A stretch of DNA of 10,421 nt, from positions 1 to 10,421 of the forward strand of contig DORE01000037.1 in assembly GCA_003514305.1 (NCBI GenBank), given 5' to 3'. Below, one piece after another: positions 1-7,249 of this stretch. The translations under genes were made by a program, and so were the position numbers. Under the pieces are notes generated by a model. The model saw only the letters and a list, made by a program, of their open reading frames with translations. It ran no database searches and had not been told where the DNA came from. The stretch's first letter is position 1, and each line of letters begins with the position of its first letter. The stretch is from Gammaproteobacteria bacterium. GTDB taxonomy: Bacteria; Pseudomonadota; Gammaproteobacteria; Pseudomonadales; Pseudohongiellaceae.

Positions 1-1980
1 GATTTGTTTGATGAGTTTGAAGGTCGAGCCGTTTATCAAAGCTCCGGAGATGTGAAATATCATCAGGGCTTTTCGTCCAACATTATGACGGCAGGTGGCG
101 AGCTTCACATGGCGATGGCATTTAATCCTTCGCATTTGGAAATTGTAGCCCCTGTAGTAGAAGGGTCAGTAAGAGCCCGCCAGACAAGAAGAAATGATGA
201 CTCTGGAGATCTTGTGGTCCCCATAATCTGTCATGGAGACGCAGCGTTCGCAGGACAAGGCGTGGTTATGGAAACCTTCCAAATGTCCAACACGCGCGCT
301 TATTCCACTGGTGGTACGGTACATATCATAGTCAATAATCAGGTTGGTTTTACTACCAGTCGACAAGACGATGCCCGCTCTACAGAGTATGCGACAGACG
401 TTGCCAAGATGGTTCAGGCTCCGATATTCCACGTCAATGCAGATGACCCTGAGGCAGTTCTATTTGTGACTCAACTTGCGTTGGATTTTCGGTATGCTTT
501 CAAAAAAGATGTGGTGATTGATTTAGTATGTTATCGCAGGCGGGGGCACAACGAGACTGATGAGCCATCAGGTACGCAGCCTCTTATGTATTCGGTTATC
601 AAGCAGCACCAGTCAACTCGCGCTCTGTATGCAGAGATCCTGATAGCGCAGGGAATTATGTCTGAAGGCGAAGCGAATTCGCTGAGTGCGAATTTCCGGA
701 AGGAGCTCGATACCGGACAGCATGTTGTTAAGAGTTTAGTAAAGGAACCTTCGGTCGAGCTTTTTGTCGATTGGAGCCCTTATCTAGGCCATGACTGGAG
801 CCCTCACTACAACACCTCGATACCTTTAGCGCAGTTGAGTGCGCTGGCGAAGAAACTGGTTGAGCTTCCTTCTGACCTAACGCTCCAGAGGCAAGTCAAA
901 AAAGTCTACCAAGATCGCTCAACAATGGCTGCCGAAGAAATGAGTGTGGATTGGGGTTTTGCAGAAACCCTTGCATATGCGAGTATCCTGACCAGTGGGA
1001 ATAAAGTAAGGATCATCGGTCAAGATGTGGGTCGAGGCACGTTTTCTCACAGACACGCAGTAATACACGATCACATATCTGGTGATGCGTACACTCCACT
1101 TGAAGAGCTTGCGAAAGATCAGAGTGACTTCTCGATCTATGATTCCCTATTGTCTGAAGAGGCGGCCCTGGCGTTTGAATACGGCTACTCAACCACAACT
1201 CCAAATGCGTTGGTCATTTGGGAAGCGCAGTTTGGAGATTTTGCAAATTCGGCTCAGGTTGTCATTGATCAGTTTATCACTAGCGGCGAACAAAAATGGA
1301 ACAGATTGTGTGGTCTAACTCTTTTGCTGCCGCATGGGTATGAGGGACAGGGACCAGAACATAGCTCGGCGCGTCTTGAGCGGTTTCTTCAGCTGTCAGC
1401 GGAGCACAACATCCAGGTCTGCCTTCCAACAACGGCTGCTCAAGTTTTTCACATGCTGCGAAAACAAGTCTTGTGTCCGATGCGAAAGCCGCTTGTAGTT
1501 ATGTCCCCTAAGAGTCTACTTCGGCACAAAGAAACCGTATGTACTATGAAGGAGCTCGCTGAGGGTAGCTTCCAAGTCGTAATAAACGAAACTGACGATA
1601 TCGACAAAGCTAGCGTCAGAAAGCTAATCTTTTGTAGCGGCAAGGTTTACTACGATCTCAGAAGCGAGCGGCGCAAGCGCGAAATAAAGGACATTGCGAT
1701 AATCAGGTTGGAGCAACTATACCCATTTCCGCACGAAGACTGCCAGAACTGCATTTCAAAATACCGGAACGTAAAATCGATCACCTGGTGTCAGGAGGAA
1801 CCGATGAACCAGGGCGCTTGGTATTCAAGTCAGCATCACCTCAGGCGGGCGGTTCATCATTCGTTCCCAGAAATAAGTCTTGAGTATGCGGGCCGGGAAG
1901 CTTCAGCCGCGGCCGCGGCAGGGTATCCAGCACTCCATCTGAGTCAGCAAGAAAAATTTATTAATGAGGCTCTGAGCTGA
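1..1980 (+). CDS. sucA: 2-oxoglutarate dehydrogenase E1 component, C-terminal ~659 residues (5' end outside window)
   Basis: This is the thiamine-diphosphate-dependent E1 subunit of the cytoplasmic 2-oxoglutarate dehydrogenase complex. It decarboxylates 2-oxoglutarate and passes the succinyl group to the lipoyl arm of SucB. The reading frame is open from the first base (GAT), so the gene is cut by the window edge; about 659 of the roughly 930 family residues are visible, and the TTG at 4 is internal. Visible landmarks match E. coli SucA almost without gaps: GDVKYH and NPSHLE with the active-site histidines, the ThDP-Mg motif (GDAA near visible residue 79 to NNQVGF near 111), FHVNADDPEAV, RGTFxHRHAVIH, EAQFGDFANxAQVVIDQF, GYEGQGPEHSSARLER, and the C-terminal WCQEEPxNQGAWY and YAGR. 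It ends in TGA, 58 nt before sucB. Identification is very secure; the missing start lies left of the window. Confidence 0.98.
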   Translation, partial: DLFDEFEGRAVYQSSGDVKYHQGFSSNIMTAGGELHMAMAFNPSHLEIVAPVVEGSVRARQTRRNDDSGDLVVPIICHGDAAFAGQGVVMETFQMSNTRAYSTGGTVHIIVNNQVGFTTSRQDDARSTEYATDVAKMVQAPIFHVNADDPEAVLFVTQLALDFRYAFKKDVVIDLVCYRRRGHNETDEPSGTQPLMYSVIKQHQSTRALYAEILIAQGIMSEGEANSLSANFRKELDTGQHVVKSLVKEPSVELFVDWSPYLGHDWSPHYNTSIPLAQLSALAKKLVELPSDLTLQRQVKKVYQDRSTMAAEEMSVDWGFAETLAYASILTSGNKVRIIGQDVGRGTFSHRHAVIHDHISGDAYTPLEELAKDQSDFSIYDSLLSEEAALAFEYGYSTTTPNALVIWEAQFGDFANSAQVVIDQFITSGEQKWNRLCGLTLLLPHGYEGQGPEHSSARLERFLQLSAEHNIQVCLPTTAAQVFHMLRKQVLCPMRKPLVVMSPKSLLRHKETVCTMKELAEGSFQVVINETDDIDKASVRKLIFCSGKVYYDLRSERRKREIKDIAIIRLEQLYPFPHEDCQNCISKYRNVKSITWCQEEPMNQGAWYSSQHHLRRAVHHSFPEISLEYAGREASAAAAAGYPALHLSQQEKFINEALS

Positions 1981-2038
1981 GGCTCTGGCGTCCAATGTTA
2001 TAAAAAAAGGCCCAGTTGCCTATCAGTTAGGATCTATC

Positions 2039-3256
2039 ATGACAACCGAGATAAAAGCTCCACAGCTTCCAGAATCGGTGCCAGACGGCACGATCGCTAC
2101 TTGGTATAAAAATGTTGGCGAGACAGTTTCACGAGATGATCTACTTGTCGATATTGAGACAGACAAGGTAGTTATCGAAGTGGTCGCGCCTGACGACGGG
2201 GTCTTAGCTGAGATCCTGAAAGCGTCTGGTGATACGATCACTAGCAATGAAGCCATAGCCAAGTTTTCGGTTGGTGCTGACGACATAATTAGCGAGGGTA
2301 CAACATCACACGTTGATGTAAATTCGAATGAAGGCGTCAGTTTTACAATGAGTGATGTAAGCGCTGCGCTCAGCCCGGCGGCGCGAAAACTTATCGATGA
2401 AAATAATCTGGAAGTAAGAGATATAACTGGAACTGGTAAAGATGGCCGCATTACCAAGGAGGATGTACTGCAACATATATCTGCTGACGAAGCGGCGGAC
2501 ATAAAAGTTACTAATCATTCTTCTCCGCAGCCGGTTGCGATTAATTCAGAGGGGCGTGTTGAGGAACGCGTGCCGATGAGCAGGCTCAGAGCAAAAGTTG
2601 CTGAACGATTGCTTACAGCAACCCAAACCACCGCGATGTTGACCACTTTTAATGAAGTAGATATGCAGCCAGTCATGGATATCCGGGCTCGTTATAAGGA
2701 AGAGTTCGAAAAAGCGCACGACGGAGTTCGACTCGGGTTTATGTCATTTTTTGTAAGAGCTTCCATTGAGGCGTTGAAGCGCTTTCCTGCAGTCAATGCT
2801 TCTATCGACGGTAACGATATTGTCTATCACGGCTATCAAGATATCGGAGTTGCGGTCTCCTCTCCGCGTGGTCTCGTTGTTCCCGTATTACGAAATGCTG
2901 ACAACATGGGCCTAGCGGGGATCGAAAAAGAGATACGGAGCTACGGAGAAAAGGCAAGAGATGGAAAGCTTGCTATTGAAGAAATGACAGGTGGCACTTT
3001 TACAATTTCTAATGGCGGGGTTTTTGGATCGTTGCTATCCACACCGATACTTAATCCCCCGCAAACTGCGATTCTTGGAATGCATAAAATTCAAGATCGT
3101 CCGATGGCGGTTAACGGAAAGGCAGAGGTTCGCCCTATGATGTATCTTGCTTTATCTTATGATCATCGCATGATAGATGGAAAAGAAGCGGTCCAGTTTC
3201 TGGTAACTATTAAGGATTTGCTCGAAGATCCAACCAGACTTATTTTGGAAATCTGA
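2039..3256 (+). CDS. sucB: Dihydrolipoyllysine-residue succinyltransferase, E2 of 2-oxoglutarate dehydrogenase
   Basis: This is the core subunit of the 2-oxoglutarate dehydrogenase complex; it transfers the succinyl group from lipoate to CoA. The 405 residues equal the E. coli length. Domains in order: an N-terminal lipoyl domain (about 2-80) with the lipoylated lysine K43 in the ETDKV motif; a linker; a peripheral-subunit-binding domain (about 109-148, SPAARKLI to GKDGRITKEDV) that docks E1 and E3; a second linker; and the acyltransferase domain (about 178-405), with the catalytic pair H376 and D380 in SYDHRMIDG. ATG 2039 is chosen because an AGGA ribosome site sits just upstream and the protein begins as the family does (TTEIKAPQLPESV). 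The linkers are polar and contain few of the Ala/Pro runs seen in many E2 proteins. It lies between sucA and lpd, as expected for a complete OGDH operon. Confidence 0.98.
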   Translation: MTTEIKAPQLPESVPDGTIATWYKNVGETVSRDDLLVDIETDKVVIEVVAPDDGVLAEILKASGDTITSNEAIAKFSVGADDIISEGTTSHVDVNSNEGVSFTMSDVSAALSPAARKLIDENNLEVRDITGTGKDGRITKEDVLQHISADEAADIKVTNHSSPQPVAINSEGRVEERVPMSRLRAKVAERLLTATQTTAMLTTFNEVDMQPVMDIRARYKEEFEKAHDGVRLGFMSFFVRASIEALKRFPAVNASIDGNDIVYHGYQDIGVAVSSPRGLVVPVLRNADNMGLAGIEKEIRSYGEKARDGKLAIEEMTGGTFTISNGGVFGSLLSTPILNPPQTAILGMHKIQDRPMAVNGKAEVRPMMYLALSYDHRMIDGKEAVQFLVTIKDLLEDPTRLILEI

Positions 3257-3270
3257 TTGGCAGGGGTGGT

Positions 3271-3274
3271 AGGA
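3271..3274 (+). promoter_or_regulatory. Ribosome binding site fixing the lpd start
   Basis: AGGA is followed by a 6-nt spacer and ATG 3281. It decides in favour of this ATG over the in-frame TTG at 3257, which lies directly after the sucB stop and would add eight non-family residues. Confidence 0.75.
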
Positions 3275-3280
3275 AGAATT

Positions 3281-4732
3281 ATGACCAAAGAATACGACGT
3301 GGTTGTCATTGGTTCAGGACCTGCAGGTTATCATGCTGCGATCCGATGTGGGCAATTAGGGCTAAGGACTGCTTGTATCGAAAAGTGGCAAAGCAGAGAC
3401 GATAAAACAGTTTACGGAGGGACCTGTCTGAACGTCGGGTGCATTCCCTCAAAAGCCCTATTAGACACCTCTCATAAATATGTTGAAGCGCTGCATGAGT
3501 TTGAGACTCACGGTATAAAGGTTCCCGCAGTAAGTATCGATGTGCCAGCGATGATGGGTCGGAAAGATGAAGTGGTAAAGCAACTCACTACAGGGATTGC
3601 TGGGTTGCTGTCTAGCAATAAGGTTGAAGCGATAAGCGGTAAAGGCAAAGTGACTACGCCGGAGACCGTCCTTGTTACAGACCATGAAGGAAAAGAGCAA
3701 GAACTAAAAGCGAAGCACATAATTATCGCTGCAGGATCAGTCCCTATTGAGATTCCTCCAACTCCAGTTGACCAAAACACGATAGTCGACAGCACTGGCG
3801 CGCTTGAGTTTGACGAAGTGCCAAAGAGGCTTGGAGTGATCGGTGCTGGGGTTATTGGGCTTGAGCTCGGGAGCGTTTGGGCGCGCCTCGGCGCTGATGT
3901 CGTCGTTTTAGAGGCTGTGGAGGAGTTCCTGCCGACAGTCGACCGTCAAATTGCTAAAGAGGCTGCTAAGATATTCGCGAAACAAGGTCTTCAGATAAAG
4001 CTGGGTGCACGTGTAACTGGCAGTAAGCTCAGCGCGGGTAGAGCCAAAAAATCGGTCACAGTTGAGTATCAAGATGGCGATGGAGAGCAAAGGGCGACTT
4101 TCGACAAGTTAATCGTTGCTGTAGGGAGAAAGCCTTACACCCGAGATCTTCTTGATCCGTCGCTTGGCATTGAGCTTGATGCGCGTGGCTTCATTCGAGT
4201 TGACGATAAATGCGCAACATCAGTTCCTTCCATTTATGCATGCGGGGATGTGGTGAGAGGTCCTATGCTTGCCCACAAAGGCATGGAAGAGGGGATCATG
4301 GTGGCTGAGCGTCTTGCCGGTAAAAAAGCTCAAGTTAACTATGATTTGGTTCCGTCTGTTATTTACACACATCCCGAAATTGCGTGGGTGGGTAAAAATG
4401 AAGAAGAGCTAAAGATGGCTGGTGTCGAATACAACGTTGGTGCCTTTCCATTTGCAGCCAGCGGTCGAGCGCTAGCAGCCAATGACTCGGAGGGAATGGT
4501 TAAAATAATTGCAGACGCAGCAACTGACAGAATCCTTGGATGCCATATTATTGGTCCTAGTGCGGCTGATCTGATGCAGCAGGTTGTAATCGCGATGGAG
4601 TTCAGTGCTAGCGCAGAGGACCTTGGCTTGACGATGTTCTCTCACCCAACGCTTTCAGAAGCTGTTCATGAAGCGGCCCTTGCTTCCCTCGGTCACGCGA
4701 TACACATTGGAAACCGAAAGCGCCGTGCCTAA
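3281..4732 (+). CDS. lpd: Dihydrolipoyl dehydrogenase, E3 component
   Basis: This flavoprotein reoxidises the dihydrolipoyl arm of SucB and reduces NAD+. With the start at ATG 3281 it has 483 residues, close to the 474-478 of E. coli Lpd and Pseudomonas LpdG. The N-terminal FAD motif GSGPAGY is at 11-17. The redox-active disulfide C49/C54 lies in GGTCLNVGCIPSK. The NAD-binding GAGVIG motif is at about 188-193, the second FAD motif (YACGDV) near 321-324, and the C-terminal catalytic pair H455/E460 is in SHPTLSEAVHEAA. The frame also opens at TTG 3257, but the ATG has an AGGA ribosome site 6 nt upstream and gives the normal N-terminus. It lies 24 nt after sucB. As the operon's lipoamide dehydrogenase it may also serve the pyruvate or glycine cleavage complexes; the window does not show whether there is another E3 gene. 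Confidence 0.97.
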   Translation: MTKEYDVVVIGSGPAGYHAAIRCGQLGLRTACIEKWQSRDDKTVYGGTCLNVGCIPSKALLDTSHKYVEALHEFETHGIKVPAVSIDVPAMMGRKDEVVKQLTTGIAGLLSSNKVEAISGKGKVTTPETVLVTDHEGKEQELKAKHIIIAAGSVPIEIPPTPVDQNTIVDSTGALEFDEVPKRLGVIGAGVIGLELGSVWARLGADVVVLEAVEEFLPTVDRQIAKEAAKIFAKQGLQIKLGARVTGSKLSAGRAKKSVTVEYQDGDGEQRATFDKLIVAVGRKPYTRDLLDPSLGIELDARGFIRVDDKCATSVPSIYACGDVVRGPMLAHKGMEEGIMVAERLAGKKAQVNYDLVPSVIYTHPEIAWVGKNEEELKMAGVEYNVGAFPFAASGRALAANDSEGMVKIIADAATDRILGCHIIGPSAADLMQQVVIAMEFSASAEDLGLTMFSHPTLSEAVHEAALASLGHAIHIGNRKRRA

Positions 4733-4752
4733 AACCAAGCAAGCTCAAGTAT

Positions 4753-4756
4753 GGAG
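4753..4756 (+). promoter_or_regulatory. Ribosome binding site of sucC
   Basis: GGAG lies 5 nt before ATG 4762 in the 29-nt gap after lpd. This spacing favours the ATG rather than the TTG immediately before it. Confidence 0.75.
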
Positions 4757-4761
4757 ATTTG

Positions 4762-5934
4762 ATGAACCTACACGAATATCAAGCTAAAGCGCTTTTCGCT
4801 GAGTATGGCCTTCCCGTATCGAGAGGGCGTGCGGTCGACTCCCCAGAGCAAGCTGCTGCCGCGGTTGCGGATATTGGTGGGGATAGGTGGGTGGTGAAAG
4901 CCCAAGTGCATGCGGGAGGGCGCGGCAAAGCCGGCGGTGTCAAATTGGTGAAATCTGGCGAGGAGGCGGCCGCCTTCGCTGAGCAGTGGCTTGGTAAGAA
5001 TTTGGTTACTTACCAAACGGATGCGATCGGGCAGCCGGTGAGCAAGATCCTCGTTGAATCATGTACAGATATCGATCAAGAGCTTTATCTCGGAGTGGTC
5101 CTAGATCGTACTACGAGGCGAGTTGTGTTTATGGCATCAACTGAGGGCGGCGTTGAAATCGAGAAAGTTGCTGAAGAGACGCCTGAAAAGATACTTAAAG
5201 CACCAATCGATCCGCTCACGGGTGCGCAGGCTTATCAGGGACGGGAACTCGCATTCCAACTCGGGCTGCAGGGCGAGCAGGTTAAGCAGTTCTCACATCT
5301 TTTTACGGGCCTAGCTGCCTTGTTTCAAGATCTTGATCTTGCGCTACTTGAAATCAATCCATTAGTAATTACCACCGAAGGGAACCTTCATTGCCTGGAC
5401 GGTAAAATAAATATCGACGGCAATGCGCTCTACCGCCAGCCAAAGCTCCGGGCGATGCATGACCCTTCCCAGGAAGATGAGCGCGAATCTCAGGCTGCTA
5501 ATTGGGAGCTTAATTATGTGGCTCTGGATGGGAATATTGGCTGTATGGTGAATGGCGCTGGTCTTGCTATGGGCACAATGGATATTGTGCAGCTCAATGG
5601 TGGAAGGCCTGCGAACTTTCTTGACGTTGGTGGTGGAGCCACCCGTGAGAGGGTTTCAGAAGCTTTTAAGATAATATTATCTGATCAAAATGTGGCTGCT
5701 GTGCTCGTTAATATCTTCGGTGGTATTGTGCGGTGTGATCTGATAGCCGAGGGGGTAATCGGAGCAGTGCAAGAAGTTGGTGTCAAAGTGCCAGTGGTTG
5801 TTCGCCTCGAGGGTAATAATGCAGAGCTCGGTCGGGAGGTTTTGGCCGGCAGCGGACTGAATATTATTGCGGCGAACTCGTTGTCTGATGCAGCCGAGAA
5901 AGTCGTTGTCGCAGCGTCAGGAGGCTCTCGATGA
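4762..5934 (+). CDS. sucC: Succinyl-CoA synthetase (ADP-forming) subunit beta
   Basis: This is the nucleotide-binding beta subunit of succinyl-CoA synthetase, which with SucD turns succinyl-CoA, phosphate and ADP (or GDP) into succinate, CoA and NTP. The 390 residues (388 in E. coli) begin MNLHEYQAKALFAEYGLP, the family N-terminus. An ATP-grasp domain fills the first ~235 residues, with the VHAGGRGKAGGV loop and metal ligands N199 (LEINPLVI) and D213 (CLDGKI), at the same numbers as in E. coli. The C-terminal CoA-ligase-type domain carries NGAGLAMGTMD, NFLDVGGGA and FGGIVRCD, which meets the alpha subunit. ATG 4762 is preferred over the adjacent TTG 4759 because GGAG at 4753-4756 is well spaced for it. 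The stop overlaps the sucD start (ATGA), a sign of translational coupling for subunits needed in equal amounts. Confidence 0.98.
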   Translation: MNLHEYQAKALFAEYGLPVSRGRAVDSPEQAAAAVADIGGDRWVVKAQVHAGGRGKAGGVKLVKSGEEAAAFAEQWLGKNLVTYQTDAIGQPVSKILVESCTDIDQELYLGVVLDRTTRRVVFMASTEGGVEIEKVAEETPEKILKAPIDPLTGAQAYQGRELAFQLGLQGEQVKQFSHLFTGLAALFQDLDLALLEINPLVITTEGNLHCLDGKINIDGNALYRQPKLRAMHDPSQEDERESQAANWELNYVALDGNIGCMVNGAGLAMGTMDIVQLNGGRPANFLDVGGGATRERVSEAFKIILSDQNVAAVLVNIFGGIVRCDLIAEGVIGAVQEVGVKVPVVVRLEGNNAELGREVLAGSGLNIIAANSLSDAAEKVVVAASGGSR

Positions 5935-6812
5935 GCATCTTGATCAACAGAGATACAAAGGTTATTTGCCAGGGCTTTACTGGCTCTCAGGGGACTTTTC
6001 ATTCGGAACAAGCGATAGCTTATGGTACGAAGCTCGTCGGAGGCGTAACGCCTGGAAAGGGCGGGCAGATGCACTTAGGGCTTCCAGTATTCAACACGGT
6101 TCAAGAGGCATTCGATAAGACCGAAGCGGACGCCTCAGTGATCTATGTACCTGCTCCCTATTGCAAAGATTCGATACTGGAGGCGGCTGACGCGGGAATC
6201 AAGCTTATCGTGTGCATCACGGAAGGGATACCAACCCTTGATATGCTTGTTGCGAAGGAAAAGTGCGATCAGTTGGATGTTTGTCTTGTTGGCCCAAATT
6301 GCCCAGGGGTAATCACGCCAGGAGAATGCAAAATCGGCATCATGCCTGGCCATATCCATCTTCCCGGAAAGGTTGGGATCGTTTCCCGCTCAGGCACGTT
6401 AACCTACGAAGCTGTGAAGCAAACTACAGATCATGGCTTTGGGCAGTCATCCTGCGTTGGAATTGGTGGTGACCCAATACCTGGTTCGAGCTTTATCGAT
6501 ATTCTGTGTATGTTTGAAGCGGACCCGGCGACGGAAGCGATCGTGATGATCGGGGAGATTGGAGGTACTGCAGAGGAAGAGGCCGCAGCTTTCATAAAGC
6601 AACGGGTCAGCAAACCGGTTGTAGCATACATCGCTGGTGTAACTGCCCCTCCTGGCAAACGGATGGGGCATGCCGGAGCAATAATTTCGGGAGGCAAAGG
6701 AACCGCCGATGAGAAATTTGCTGCTCTGAACGAAGCCGGTGTCAAAACCGTACGCAGTCTTGCGGATATCGGCGAAGGACTGTCTGAGATTACCGGCTGG
6801 TCGTCACTTTAA
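5931..6812 (+). CDS. sucD: Succinyl-CoA synthetase (ADP-forming) subunit alpha
   Basis: This is the alpha subunit of succinyl-CoA synthetase; it binds CoA and carries the phosphohistidine intermediate. The 293 residues align without gaps to E. coli SucD (289), apart from a C-terminal tail about 4 residues longer ending in GWSSL. The N-terminal Rossmann-type CoA-binding domain shows CQGFTGSQGTFHSEQAIAYG and GGVTPGKGG. The middle has VGPNCPGVITPGECKIGI and SRSGTLTYEA. The phosphorylated histidine is H247 in KRMGHAGAIISGGKGTA. The start codon overlaps the sucC stop as ATGA, and an AGGAGG-like sequence inside the end of sucC serves as ribosome site. It is the last gene of the suc operon; a 437-nt non-coding stretch follows. 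Confidence 0.98.
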   Translation: MSILINRDTKVICQGFTGSQGTFHSEQAIAYGTKLVGGVTPGKGGQMHLGLPVFNTVQEAFDKTEADASVIYVPAPYCKDSILEAADAGIKLIVCITEGIPTLDMLVAKEKCDQLDVCLVGPNCPGVITPGECKIGIMPGHIHLPGKVGIVSRSGTLTYEAVKQTTDHGFGQSSCVGIGGDPIPGSSFIDILCMFEADPATEAIVMIGEIGGTAEEEAAAFIKQRVSKPVVAYIAGVTAPPGKRMGHAGAIISGGKGTADEKFAALNEAGVKTVRSLADIGEGLSEITGWSSL

Positions 6813-6830
6813 CTTGGGCTAGTGTGGTTG

Positions 6831-6877
6831 TGAATCTGGTCATTTCTAGCCGGATTTGCCCCGATAATTTTAACGGG
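6831..6877 (+). terminator. Weak hairpins after sucD, possible transcript end
   Basis: Two small inverted repeats lie 18-65 nt after the sucD stop. AATCTGG at 6833-6839 can pair with CCGGATT at 6850-6856 (one G-U pair, 10-nt loop), and CCCG at 6860-6863 with CGGG at 6874-6877. Neither is followed by a T run, so neither is a classical intrinsic terminator. They may stabilise the 3' end of the suc mRNA or mean nothing; the call rests mainly on position. Confidence 0.2.
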
Positions 6878-7015
6878 TAAAAGGTTCTAATTTCGCAACT
6901 TAGTGTGATAGTCTTGATTCGAGATCAGGTGCACGCCGCTGAACTCCGGAGATGACCAAGCACTCTTCTGGCACATGCAGACCTGAAGATGTCTAGCCCG
7001 CTTGTGAGTTACCGA

Positions 7016-7047
7016 TCCTCTCAACATTCGCGATTAGTTGAGTAGGA
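7016..7047 (+). other. Intergenic hairpin, 10-bp stem with one bulge
   Basis: The arm 7016-7025 (TCCTCTCAAC) pairs with 7037-7047 (GTTGAG, bulged T7043, AGGA) around an 11-nt loop. It is the best stem I found in the non-coding stretch, about 200 nt before the DUF3450 gene. No T run follows, so it is not a standard terminator. It could be a 5'-UTR or small-RNA element or a protein-binding inverted repeat. Its existence is read directly from the bases; any role is unknown. Confidence 0.35.
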
Positions 7048-7155
7048 CAGGAACCGCGTTTGGAGGTTTTCCACGGAGTTCTGGCATCATCTGAGAGGTG
7101 AATACTTAGGGAGACTCTGGCGATTCGATTTGGAGGAAAAGACGAAAAGTAAAAG

Positions 7156-7184
7156 TTTCCGTGTCTGAAGAGATGCGTTCTAAT
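7156..7184 (+). promoter_or_regulatory. Possible sigma-70-type promoter for the TonB-type cluster
   Basis: TTTCCG (7156-7161) and TCTAAT (7179-7184) are separated by exactly 17 nt and lie 66 nt before ATG 7250. The -10 box matches TATAAT at 5 of 6 positions, while the -35 box matches TTGACA at only 3 of 6. No clear Fur-type operator is visible nearby. This is a guess from position and a good -10 box. Confidence 0.3.
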
Positions 7185-7239
7185 GCAGTATCTGCCTGTA
7201 TTCCTGCTTCGACACACAGCTAAATTTACACATAATAAT

Positions 7240-7243
7240 AGGA
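7240..7243 (+). promoter_or_regulatory. Ribosome binding site of the DUF3450 gene
   Basis: AGGA with a 6-nt spacer stands before ATG 7250 in an AT-rich leader. It supports this start, which also gives a complete signal peptide. Confidence 0.7.
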
Positions 7244-7249
7244 TGGCAC

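Larger units (their letters stand above)
6813..7249. other. 437-nt intergenic region with no convincing gene
   Basis: This stretch separates the suc operon from the TonB-type cluster. All six frames are broken or lack a ribosome site. It contains weak hairpins near the sucD end, a 10-bp hairpin with one bulged base at 7016-7047, a repeated TTTGGAGG (7059-7066 and 7129-7136), a possible sigma-70-type promoter at 7156-7184, and the ribosome site of the next gene. I recognise no tRNA, riboswitch or mobile-element end. Promoter or 5'-UTR functions for the downstream cluster are the most likely use. Confidence 0.7.

Noticed and set aside
1907..1918. GC-rich palindromic stretch CCGCGGCCGCGG near the end of sucA
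   Set aside because: It encodes the Ala-rich segment before the conserved GY near the SucA C-terminus, so it is explained by coding and needs no regulatory role.
2023..2502. 159-codon minus-strand frame opposite sucB
   Set aside because: It is the antisense shadow of a firmly identified gene, with a Ser/Thr/Val-rich composition typical of shadows.
6863..6873. GATAATTTTAA, a fragment recalling a Fur box
   Set aside because: Only part of the GATAAT inverted-repeat pattern is present and it lies nearly 400 nt from the TonB-type cluster start.
6913..6929. T-arm-like element: CTTGA, TTCGAGA loop, TCAGG
   Set aside because: It has a 5-bp stem and 7-nt loop like a tRNA T arm, but no matching acceptor, anticodon or D arm is found in the ~70 nt upstream, and the loop ends in A rather than a pyrimidine.
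7059..7136. Direct repeat TTTGGAGG at 7059-7066 and 7129-7136, 70 bp apart
   Set aside because: Eight bases repeated twice is weak. Both copies resemble ribosome sites, but no open frame of useful length follows either.
6993..7217. 74-codon open frame on the minus strand in the intergenic gap, starting at GTG
   Set aside because: It has no ribosome site before the GTG, an unremarkable Arg/Ser-rich composition and no family resemblance. Divergent genes are absent elsewhere in the window.
7162..7222. Tiny open frame (about 16-21 codons) before the DUF3450 gene, a possible leader peptide
   Set aside because: It has no proper ribosome site, no run of regulatory codons, and no attenuator-like structure next to it.
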